Below, piece after piece: positions 54,701 through 61,596 of a stretch of 61,596 nt of DNA. Made by a program: the position numbers and the translations under genes. The notes beneath the pieces were generated by a model. The model was not told the DNA's origin and made no database searches. It worked only from the letters and a program-made list of their open reading frames with translations. Each line of letters begins with the position of its first letter. Position 1 is the first letter of the stretch. Origin of the DNA: Bryobacterales bacterium (GTDB lineage Bacteria; Acidobacteriota; Terriglobia; Bryobacterales; Bryobacteraceae); assembly GCA_020846745.1 (NCBI GenBank), contig JADLDI010000110.1, positions 1-61,596 of the forward strand, given 5' to 3'.

Positions 54701-56739
54701 CCACCCGGGACGGTGGTGACAGCGTCGTGGCCGGTCGCGGCAGGCCGGCACGAGTCTACGCGCAGCCGGGCCGCAAACCATTCGCAGTCTGCGCCGCGCT
54801 CTTCCTCAATCGCGGTCCGCAGGCCGTTTTCAAGCAACGAATGGAGACGCGGCCCGCGTTCACCACGCTTCTCCTCGGCCTCGGCCGCCGCCCGGTACAC
54901 GCCGGCCGCGTGCCCGCCATAACGGTCCTCTAACTCCGCGGCGGTTTCGAGCAGTTTGCCGTCGCGGATGGTACCGGCCCACTTCCTGAGTTCACGCCGG
55001 GCCTCCTCCACTCGATTCGTGGCCAGCAACGCGTCCGTCATCACGACGGCGAGCCGGTCGCGCGTGCTCACGGCCTTTTCGGGCGACCCTGCGGCAGGCG
55101 GCGCAGCTTCAATTCCCGCTTGCGCGGCGGCTAGCGCTTTAGGCCATTGCCGCTCCTGTTTGTACAAAGTGGCCAGCGACAGACGGTCTTCCGTTGAAAC
55201 GGTCCCGAGGTTCAGAGCCTGTTCCCAAAGCGTAATCGCCTTCGGCCGATCGCCGACAAGCTCGGCGTACCGCGCGTACTCCCTGGTCAACTGGAGATCG
55301 GCGGGCAGTGCGGCGATTCCGGAATCGACGTGCCGGCGGGCCGCGGCTGAATCCTTTACCTCAAGGTAATACTCGATCAACGCGTGACGATCTTCCCACA
55401 GGCCTCGCTCACCGGCGAGAACCTGTTCGAGAGCCGCGGCGTATTCGGCACGTTTTCTCGCGCGGCGGTACGCCTCCGCCACTTTCTTCCAAAGGTCCCG
55501 GCGAGACGGTTCGCGCTTGATGGCTTCCTTGTAGTAGCCGGCGGCGGCATCAGCATCGGCTTTGGCGAACCGTATGTCGCCCAGCAACTCCGCGGTTTGC
55601 GGCTCGTCGACACCCAACTCCCGAGCTTTCAGGAATGCACTTTCGGCTTTGTCGAATGCCTGGACTTTGTAGCTCCAGCCGGCCAGCTTCGACCAGAACG
55701 CCCCATCGTTTGGCTCTATCGCCAGCAAGCGGTCCGCATAGGAAGCGGCTCGTTTGAGGTCGTTGTGCCGCTCGGACACAGCGGCTGCCAGCTTCAGCAG
55801 ATCGACGTCGACGGGATTGAACGCGAGCAGTTTCTCCACGTCTTCGAGCGAAGGCTGACCGGCTGCCAATTGCTTCTTGCCTTTCAGGAAGCCGGCGTAG
55901 GCTCCCAGATCGGGCAATGGTTTTTCCGGCGCACTCCAGATCCACGGCAATTGCCTCGGTGTACTGCGGTCGACGCGGACCCCGATCCGCTTTACAAGGA
56001 ACCCTTCCTTCCACTCGAGTGCCGGAAGTTCGACGTCCGCAAATTGAATGGTCCGCATCTCCGCGATGGCTTCGAGGTTCTCTTGGATGATGTCTCCCCC
56101 AGCGGCGCGGATTGTTTCCGCCCATCCACCTTCTGCCGCTTCGTCGGAGGCGTGAATGAACCGGATGCGCCGTTGTGCGATGATCCGGGCGAGCAAACCG
56201 TTGGCAAAAGCCTGAGTTCCGTCGGGTACGGCGGGTTCGGCTCCGATGTACACAACGACACCCCATTCTTCAGGCGGGCTTGCGACGCGTTGCAACAGCT
56301 TCATCAACCCCACCCACGACACTGCCGCCGCGCCGTTCTGCCCATCACCGGTAACGGCGGCGTTCAGGGTCCGCAGGGCTGATGGAACCTCCGCCTTATT
56401 CTTGACAGACACTTCAGCCGCTTCGTCCGTACCGGTAGCGGTCGCCAGCACGACAGGCTCCGCTTCAGCGGCCACGAGCGCCGACAACTGAGCTGTCAGC
56501 GCTTTCAGGCGTTCCTGTTGGAACAGTGAGGGCGCCAGGAGAATGTGCTTTACTCGAGTGACCGAAACCGGACGTGCCGCCGCTGTCGTCGTCCCGGCCG
56601 CGGTTTGAAACCAGACCGCCCGCGGTCTCTCCGCATCGCTGCCGGGCAGGAGTAATCGTTCCGCCAACACAGTTGGCCACGCCGCCACCCAAGCAACTGC
56701 CGCCCATCGCGCAGTTCGCCTCATCGCCACCGAGATCAT
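51751..56739 (-). CDS. giant secreted TPR protein, unknown function
   Basis: From the ATG at 56739, five bases after a GGGAG site, the protein has 1662 residues. A signal-like segment (RTARWAAVAWVAAWPTVLA) is followed by a region with VKHILLAPSLFQQERLKALT and VVVYIGAEPA that resembles a degenerate VWA fold (about 55-260). TPR repeats come next (about 330-570, such as GAFWSKLAGWSYKVQAFDKA). The remaining 1000 residues are mostly helical with no recognised domain. It is coupled to the VWFA-related gene. Envelope location and a scaffolding role are inferred. Confidence 0.6.
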   Translation of the reverse strand: MISVAMRRTARWAAVAWVAAWPTVLAERLLLPGSDAERPRAVWFQTAAGTTTAAARPVSVTRVKHILLAPSLFQQERLKALTAQLSALVAAEAEPVVLATATGTDEAAEVSVKNKAEVPSALRTLNAAVTGDGQNGAAAVSWVGLMKLLQRVASPPEEWGVVVYIGAEPAVPDGTQAFANGLLARIIAQRRIRFIHASDEAAEGGWAETIRAAGGDIIQENLEAIAEMRTIQFADVELPALEWKEGFLVKRIGVRVDRSTPRQLPWIWSAPEKPLPDLGAYAGFLKGKKQLAAGQPSLEDVEKLLAFNPVDVDLLKLAAAVSERHNDLKRAASYADRLLAIEPNDGAFWSKLAGWSYKVQAFDKAESAFLKARELGVDEPQTAELLGDIRFAKADADAAAGYYKEAIKREPSRRDLWKKVAEAYRRARKRAEYAAALEQVLAGERGLWEDRHALIEYYLEVKDSAAARRHVDSGIAALPADLQLTREYARYAELVGDRPKAITLWEQALNLGTVSTEDRLSLATLYKQERQWPKALAAAQAGIEAAPPAAGSPEKAVSTRDRLAVVMTDALLATNRVEEARRELRKWAGTIRDGKLLETAAELEDRYGGHAAGVYRAAAEAEEKRGERGPRLHSLLENGLRTAIEEERGADCEWFAARLRVDSCRPAATGHDAVTTVPGGHEAALFMARGPEQSSPEAFLADFSRTVSVQMSGRGPAQDAFRARMVEYFAVLADLMNVGRRNGAKVTVRLSLNDRNSAKATERVLALIGWRVRRQNGKPVVEPAVEGKRTRRQDLPSALAIDLLSMQEKLQNGQEFEADLIDERVNVFPPEQAWSQQFYPGQRFAGGVAEAMARYPDMAALYAALANMERSSAEALVDAIGLKRLAEHYGRLLGLYSSCLQIAGGRVDVPGGDIAAAVWAELLNAGPSDPRKFFRALLDKDDGKLLQFYFRISQLDTRRQRFFTASLRRTRAFYESFRNSEQGQGKRARLFGMASLEDLFRELPIDADGRLELPGGPEVWMVAKNRSNSVAKTEKRLNKLSRVTTPEVEDEILLRLIADDYKQDNIRFEVWQNLLAVVRVEAARTEPLDENSALLLAENFVKTQSLYGYFTHLRRLTANHYREIFRFAGKLRQFDDKGANVAAGLFHSMLYLYAMAEELGKLDSERTAALALPWLTAVNQANSIGELTRAALDALNAYRDATGTREAVSLREVLSTVPEAWRAEVHAQTVEPGKKRRANYERVLELQNVPALDELSKLHGALKGLSQADESAWRQHAEVIATITQRWKPSTARESKGLPEELRKVLEAESGNRIAALNRQLAKQTAAKGRPKDLAKLAGEYWDSIAFRTLVGLAGQAYAAHFSADDLVIADDPFFLRKHQFAAKSSNESEYFSPGGLRVTSEGAGSHAFGGFDGIPAMAGRAAATALRGEGPMAVSVAAAVLGTVRTTNWRGVRAEDLRAMTVQVRAAQDWLTLAAADVRIREAVASASSGLVSLSRRARLLAGLERHDWAVVWSSLSLTDLWFLGGRLKAMKLAAEKATPAIREHQSQANAPGTRFLGVAAPTLRRTMTPVLLELPPYEDTAAGRYPDYLAERLAEFTLYLARVAAQEALPPEVLPAVAESAARAVLAEMRMADVRDWPGALAAYRAFDGERLKDALGELK

Positions 56740-56792
56740 ATCACTCCCGCGGCGCGAGTGTTGAGCTTGTGGACAGCGAACCTGTGTGCCGG

Positions 56793-58193
56793 CTAGTTGG
56801 AGTACTGCGTCAAATGCTGCCGGACCGTGGTGCGCCACTGCTCTAGCGGGGGAGCGCCGTTTTGGGCGAACCAGCCTTCCAGATCTTTTTGTAAGGCTGT
56901 GCGCTGGGCGGCATACTTAGGGTCGTTGAATACGCTACGAGATTCGCCCGGATCGGCTTCCAGGTCGAACATCTCGGACTCGAAGTCTTTCGTGCGCATG
57001 ACCAGCTTCAGGTTTTCGGTGCGGATTGCCCGGACGTTGGAATACTCGAAGTAGAGGCGGTTCCGCCACGGGCGGCGCTCACCGTTTAAGAGGCCTGCGT
57101 AGCTGCGGCCGACGCGCTTTTTGTCTGCCGGGGCTTTTACGCCGCAGTAGTCGAGGATTGTCGGAAAGTAGTCGTAGGAGGAGATCATGGGGTCGAGCGA
57201 TTGACCGGGCTTGATGCGTCCTGGCTGGTTCCAGATCATCGGCACACGAATGGCTTCCTCATACATGTTGAAAGGCCAGGTCCCGTTTCCCTTGCCCCAG
57301 ATGCCGTGGTGCCCGGCGGACCATCCCTGGTCTGCGGTGAACACGATCAGGGTGTTGTCGCGGACGCCCATCTCCTCCAGTTTCTTTACCACCCGGCCGA
57401 GCTGATGGTCGATGCCCGTGATCAGCGCGGAGTAGGCATGCATGCTCTTGCGGTTGCCATTGTGGCTCGTCATGCCCTTGTTCTGCCAGCGATGCTTGGG
57501 TACGACGGGAAAGCAGTTGAACGATGCGTTGCCGTATGGCTTGCGGTATTCGTCCGGCTGATAGTCGAAGGGCGTATGCGGCGCGTAGTCGGGCATCAGC
57601 AGGTAGAACGGTTTGTCGCTGCCGCGCTGCTTGTCGAGGAACTCCAGGGCGAAGTCGCCGACGCGGTCGGTTTTATAGCCCTGGGTCCGGACCTTCTGCC
57701 CGTTTACGACGAACTCGACATCCTTATAAGGACCGCCACCGCCCGGCACGGTGGCCCAGTAGGAGAAGCCGGCCTGGGTCATGTCGTCCTTGCCCATGTG
57801 CCATTTGCCGGACAGGCCCAGGACGTAGCCGTTCTTTGCCAGGGCCTCGGTATAAGTCGGATGCCCTTCGAGCCAACGCCGCGAGGTTGGTTCGAAGCTG
57901 TCTTCGGGACGCAGCCAATCCTGAACGTTGTGGATGGACGGGATGCGGCCCGTGATGTAGGTCATCCGCGAGGGTGAGCAAACCGGCGTGCAGGCGAACG
58001 CGCGGGTGAACTTAGCGCCGCCTTTGGCCAGGGAGTCGATACTTGGGGTGTACATCTCGCCGCAGCCATACGTTCCGGTGGCCCACGCGCCGTGATCGTC
58101 CGTCATCACCATCACGACATTGGGCCGTCTGGGCGCGGCTTTCGACTGAGTCAGGACAAACGGGAGCGAAGCAATGAACCTGCGGCGATCCAT
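56793..58193 (-). CDS. sulfatase
   Basis: The formylglycine signature VCSPSRMTYITGR has the Cys at residue 72, and NVVMVMTDDHG gives the metal aspartates. FTADQGWSAGHHGIWGKG holds the late metal site. The N-terminus (MDRRRFIASLPFVL) is a possible twin-arginine signal, so it would act in the periplasm on sulfated glycans or related esters. At 466 residues it is typical. The natural substrate and the matching formylglycine-generating enzyme are not in view. Confidence 0.87.
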   Translation of the reverse strand: MDRRRFIASLPFVLTQSKAAPRRPNVVMVMTDDHGAWATGTYGCGEMYTPSIDSLAKGGAKFTRAFACTPVCSPSRMTYITGRIPSIHNVQDWLRPEDSFEPTSRRWLEGHPTYTEALAKNGYVLGLSGKWHMGKDDMTQAGFSYWATVPGGGGPYKDVEFVVNGQKVRTQGYKTDRVGDFALEFLDKQRGSDKPFYLLMPDYAPHTPFDYQPDEYRKPYGNASFNCFPVVPKHRWQNKGMTSHNGNRKSMHAYSALITGIDHQLGRVVKKLEEMGVRDNTLIVFTADQGWSAGHHGIWGKGNGTWPFNMYEEAIRVPMIWNQPGRIKPGQSLDPMISSYDYFPTILDYCGVKAPADKKRVGRSYAGLLNGERRPWRNRLYFEYSNVRAIRTENLKLVMRTKDFESEMFDLEADPGESRSVFNDPKYAAQRTALQKDLEGWFAQNGAPPLEQWRTTVRQHLTQYSN

Positions 58194-58246
58194 AACTCCG
58201 AGGGTACTACCAAATACTCCGAGGGTCTGCCAAACGGGCAGACGAC

Positions 58247-59386
58247 CTATGCGGTGGCGGCGCGAAGACTTTCGGCCAGTTTCCGGGGAAGTTCGGCTTC
58301 AACGCTCGCCGGGGTTTGCGGCTTGTACTTTTCGAGCAGGGTCATGACGGCGATCTCTTCGGGGCGGTACCCGGAGGCCGACGCGGTTTCAGCCTGGCGC
58401 ATCACGTCAAACAGCGACCCGTCGGTGTACGCTTCCATGATCGCCGGATGTATGTAGTACTTCTTGCAGGTGGCCGGCCGGTTGTTCAGCCGCTTAGCGG
58501 TCTGCTTCACGGCTTCGACCAGGCACTTGCGGCAAGCGGTCTGCGTGTCCGCCGGACCGAGGGCCCGCAAGGCCAATGCCGCCTGGCAGGTGCCGTTCCA
58601 GGTGCGGAAGTCCTTGGCGGTGAACCGCTCGCCGGTGACTTCAAACAGGTAATCGTTGACATCGCCTGACGTGATGTCGCGATACTGGCCTTCGGCGTCG
58701 ATGTACTGGAACAGCTCGTCTCCCGGGATCTCCTGACAGGCGAGGACGATCTTGGCCAGGCGGCGGTTGGTCACTTCAACCTCGTGCCATTGAGCGCTCT
58801 TGCCTTTGAAGCGGAACCGGATGGTGCTGCCATCGATTTCGACGTGTTCATCCTGCAGAGTGGTTAGCCCGAACGACTCGTTGGCCTTCTTGTACTCGTC
58901 GTTTCCGATCCGGATGCAGGTCTCCTCGAGCAGGTGAACCACCGTGGCCAGCACCTTTTCCCTCGGGATGCCCTGGCGCCTCATATCGGCTTCGACTCTG
59001 GCTCGAATCTTGGGCAGCGCGGCGCCGAATGCATAAAGCCGGGTGTACTTGGTGGTGTCCCTTACGAGGCGGTATATGGCGTGATAGCGGTACTGTTTGC
59101 GGCCGCGGGCATCGGTGCCAACGGCCTGAAGATGCCCTTCGGAGGAGGGGCAGATCCAAACGTTGCGCCAGGCGGGCGGGATGACCAGCGACCGTATCCG
59201 CCGCAGAGCGTCCTTATCGCGCACGGGCTTACCCGTCACGTCGAGATACAGGAATCCTTTACCGGCGCGGCGGCGCGTAATGCCTGGCTGCTTATCGGTG
59301 ACATAGCGCAATCCTGCGATGCGTGCCGATTCGTACGGATCGGTAGGCAGCACAGCGACCTTCTTCGCCCTCGTGCGACGAAACAT
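58247..59386 (-). CDS. DNA topoisomerase IB (viral/eukaryotic-like)
   Basis: The ATG at 59386 (MFRRTRAKKVAVL) gives 379 residues. GRKQYRYHAIYRLVRDTTKY and LLEETCIRIGNDEYKKANES are the N-terminal and hinge blocks. FTAKDFRTWNGT includes a catalytic Arg, and CKKYYIHPAIMEAY contains the nucleophilic Tyr. These enzymes relax supercoils through a 3'-phosphotyrosine without ATP. The family is scattered in bacteria, often by transfer. The first 60 residues of the longer reading from 59566 are not family-like. Confidence 0.88.
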   Translation of the reverse strand: MFRRTRAKKVAVLPTDPYESARIAGLRYVTDKQPGITRRRAGKGFLYLDVTGKPVRDKDALRRIRSLVIPPAWRNVWICPSSEGHLQAVGTDARGRKQYRYHAIYRLVRDTTKYTRLYAFGAALPKIRARVEADMRRQGIPREKVLATVVHLLEETCIRIGNDEYKKANESFGLTTLQDEHVEIDGSTIRFRFKGKSAQWHEVEVTNRRLAKIVLACQEIPGDELFQYIDAEGQYRDITSGDVNDYLFEVTGERFTAKDFRTWNGTCQAALALRALGPADTQTACRKCLVEAVKQTAKRLNNRPATCKKYYIHPAIMEAYTDGSLFDVMRQAETASASGYRPEEIAVMTLLEKYKPQTPASVEAELPRKLAESLRAATA

Positions 59387-59535
59387 GTACTGAGGCGAAA
59401 GGCACGCTCCGGACCACTCGTCTAAGCCCTTGATTTCACGAGGGGCGGTGCCGCCAGGCGGTCTGCAATTTCTGCCACCCTGCGCGGGGTGAGACACAGT
59501 GTGGGGGGCGAGCCGCGAACGAGTCAAGCAAAATG

Positions 59536-60822
59536 TTAGCCTTGAAGCTTTTCCCGATGGGCCCACACCTTTTCGAAGGCGGCGGCGTACTGAGCGATTA
59601 GTTCATCGGCGGGCCCTGTCATCAGCGGCAGGCGGACCGATGTACGGTTGACTTGTTCGCAGCCGGGCAAACGGTCGACGATTTGGGGAGCGTGGCTCCA
59701 CCATTGCGGTTCGCGATAGAGGGCGAACTTGTGCTGCTCGGGATAAGGCGCGTGTGCCGCGCGCACGCCCTCGGCTTGCAGCGCCTTGACCAGCGCTTCC
59801 TTCGAGAAACCGGCCTTCGCCTGGTCGAAGAACAGGATGTTGCCGGACCAATGAACGCGGCGGGCGTCGGGGCGGCGCTTCTGATCGGAGAGTCCGGCGA
59901 GCTGCGTGATGCGGTCGTTCAGCTTGCGGACGTTGGAGGCGACCAGCTTACTGCTTGAATCGAGCTTCTTCAACTGCTGCCTGGCGATGGCGGCGGCGAT
60001 GGGATGGATGCGGAACTTCGGACCAAAACCGGTGTCGTGATACTTGCGGTAGGGGCTATCGGCGGGGAACGATGCGGGCAGGTCGTAGTTGCCGAATGCG
60101 GTGGCGAGTTCGTAGTGTTCGCGGAAGTGATAGACACCCATGCCGCCTTCGACGGCGGGGAGCACCTTGCTGAGCTGGTAGCTGTATATGCCCATTGCGC
60201 CGAGCGTGCCAAGCTGCTTGCCCTGGAAGGTCGCGCCTTGGGCTTGCGCCGCGTCTTCAAGGACCACCAATCCTTTCTCTTTGGCAAACGCCTCAACGGC
60301 ATCCATGTCGCACGGTAGTCCCCAAGAGTGCATCACCACCATCGCCTTGGTTTTGGCCGTGAGGACTCTGCGGGCGTGCTCGACATCGAACGTAGCAGTG
60401 TCGGGCCGGATATCGACCCAGACGGGCACGTACCCGAAGAAGCGCATGGGCACAATGGTGGCCGAGGCTGTGTAGGAGGGCACAAGGATCTCAGTCCCCG
60501 GCGGGAACCCGGTGGCGAAATACATCGACATGAGAGCGTTGGTGCCGTTGTTATGCGCCTTGGCGTAATCGATTTTGAGGTATTTCCGCGACTCGTCCTC
60601 AAGCAGCGGGATTTCCTGGTAGAAGCGATTATTGTCGAGCAACTCCGCAACAACGGCCTTTTCCTCGACTCCGTAGCGCGGCCATTTGGTAAGGGCCGCG
60701 TGCTGGTCGCCCGGGATGGTGACCGCCTTGGCTCCACCGTCGATGGCGAGTGCCTCCAATCTGCCCGCCGCGGCGACAGACACCGCGGCGCCTACGAACG
60801 CGCGCCGGCTCGTTTGATCCAT
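59536..60822 (-). CDS. DegT/DnrJ/EryC1-type aminotransferase with Tat signal
   Basis: TSRRAFVGAAVSVAAAGRL is a twin-arginine signal, unexpected for this PLP-dependent sugar aminotransferase family. The fold motifs are present: NNGTNALMSMYFA, LEDAAQAQGA with the PLP Asp, and YQLSKVLPAVEGG with the Schiff-base Lys. Family members aminate keto-sugars for glycan or antibiotic sugars, normally in the cytoplasm. No sugar-nucleotide genes are nearby, so the substrate may differ. Confidence 0.8.
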   Translation of the reverse strand: MDQTSRRAFVGAAVSVAAAGRLEALAIDGGAKAVTIPGDQHAALTKWPRYGVEEKAVVAELLDNNRFYQEIPLLEDESRKYLKIDYAKAHNNGTNALMSMYFATGFPPGTEILVPSYTASATIVPMRFFGYVPVWVDIRPDTATFDVEHARRVLTAKTKAMVVMHSWGLPCDMDAVEAFAKEKGLVVLEDAAQAQGATFQGKQLGTLGAMGIYSYQLSKVLPAVEGGMGVYHFREHYELATAFGNYDLPASFPADSPYRKYHDTGFGPKFRIHPIAAAIARQQLKKLDSSSKLVASNVRKLNDRITQLAGLSDQKRRPDARRVHWSGNILFFDQAKAGFSKEALVKALQAEGVRAAHAPYPEQHKFALYREPQWWSHAPQIVDRLPGCEQVNRTSVRLPLMTGPADELIAQYAAAFEKVWAHREKLQG

Positions 60823-60904
60823 AGGATGATTATCGTCTGAACCTGCCGCCGATGAAACGCCGGGAGGGCGAGGGTTGACGAACGCTGCCCGGAAAGTGTG
60901 AGGT

Positions 60905-61596
60905 TTAGCGGCGCATGTCGGCGGGAATTGGGTTCGTTTCGCTTTTTGCGATCTGCTCGTAGAGGGCGTGGCGGGCGTACTTGGCGGCGCTAGCTACGAC
61001 GTGGTTGATGGAGACGCCGAGGAGTTCGGCTTCGTCGCGAAGTTCGGCCTGGTCGAAGGGGCTGAAGTGATTGAGGATGTCGTCGGATTCTGCAACGCTC
61101 CCTGACGGTCGCGGCTCCGTTATGGGGGCGGTGCACGGGTCGGTAGCAGGGGCGGGAGTTCGTTTCGCAAAGCGTTGTATTTTCAGGAGATCGGCTAGGG
61201 GGAGGGTGGGGCAGGGGATCTCCGGATGGGCCTGGATAAACTGGCAGGCACGGTTCGTTTGGGAATCTTTGAGCTGTTTGTAGGCGCGGTTGAACGAACC
61301 TTCGTAGCGAATGTAGTAGCGCGAGTAGAGTTCCGCCTCTTTTTGGGTGGCGGGGTGGCCCATGGGGTCCTGGCCCTCGGTCAAAAGGTAGAGTTCGTTT
61401 TGCAAATCGAGCGCGCGGAGCATGTTCCAGCGGGCGGCGACCAGTTTGTCGAAGAAGATTTCTTCGAGTGGGCCTTCGGGGCGGCACTGGGCGGCCAGTT
61501 CGTTTCGCAAATGATTGAAAGCAGGCTCTAAAGCCTCGGGAATGGCATCGGAGGCGAGGCCGTGTTTAAGAGCGTTTTGGGAGGAGATTTTCTTGC
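60905..61596 (-). CDS. partial protein with NALKHG motif, runs off right edge
   Basis: Reading continues without a stop to the right edge, so the N-terminus is outside the window. The visible start SSQNALKHGLASDA is a motif I know from many hypothetical proteins of acidobacteria and planctomycetes. A charged helical region (KLVAARWNMLRALDLQNELY) and a coiled, acidic C-terminus follow. No function is established. It is a separate minus-strand gene upstream of the DegT gene. Confidence 0.5.
   Translation of the reverse strand, partial: KKISSQNALKHGLASDAIPEALEPAFNHLRNELAAQCRPEGPLEEIFFDKLVAARWNMLRALDLQNELYLLTEGQDPMGHPATQKEAELYSRYYIRYEGSFNRAYKQLKDSQTNRACQFIQAHPEIPCPTLPLADLLKIQRFAKRTPAPATDPCTAPITEPRPSGSVAESDDILNHFSPFDQAELRDEAELLGVSINHVVASAAKYARHALYEQIAKSETNPIPADMRR

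Noticed and set aside
1..61596. CRISPR array or complete insertion sequence
   Set aside because: No regularly spaced direct repeats and no transposase frame were found in the window.

Overview
The window looks like the chromosome of a soil acidobacterium of the Solibacteres/Bryobacteraceae type. This is inferred from high GC, three large TonB-dependent receptors with an N-terminal carboxypeptidase-regulatory domain, several Tat-targeted enolase-superfamily enzymes, a PEP-CTERM protein, a VWFA-related secreted protein and many RHS-type genes. No rRNA is present and species identity was not tested.

Region 1-9.3 kb (all minus strand) is an accessory polymorphic-toxin locus. It holds a 1462-residue RHS protein that has lost its N-terminus and ends in an HExxH metallopeptidase-like tip. 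Two smaller RHS pieces follow, and non-RHS genes in immunity positions sit between them (a two-helix membrane protein, an Imm42-like protein, a DUF5984-like protein). This is the layout expected of stored, displaced C-terminal cassettes.

Region 9.5-10.7 kb has two membrane proteins of unknown role. Region 11-17.2 kb is a six-gene, translationally coupled minus-strand operon: Gfo/Idh/MocA dehydrogenase, RhaT-like permease, MFS permease, M20 amidohydrolase, class V aminotransferase and a GntR/FCD regulator. It probably takes up and degrades a sugar- or amino-acid-derived compound.

Region 17.3-36.4 kb is mixed. It has housekeeping genes (tRNA-Ile2, class II photolyase, RidA, mqnD of the futalosine menaquinone route, formate-THF ligase, YbaK, cyclophilin), sugar-acid genes (garD and three enolase-superfamily members) and several toxin-antitoxin modules (HicAB, a decayed VapC with its antitoxin, an orphan HicB, HigBA). 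Four related intergenic repeats lie between 10.7 and 35 kb.

Region 36.6-48.1 kb is a nutrient-uptake cluster: two Oar/SusC-like TonB receptors flank two tandem enolase-superfamily enzymes in one minus-strand unit, with a third receptor transcribed divergently. Region 48-61.6 kb has an MFS carrier, msrA, a coupled VWA/TPR pair with a 1662-residue secreted protein, a sulfatase, a viral-type topoisomerase IB, a DegT-like aminotransferase with a Tat signal, and a protein that runs off the right edge. No CRISPR array or complete insertion sequence was seen.
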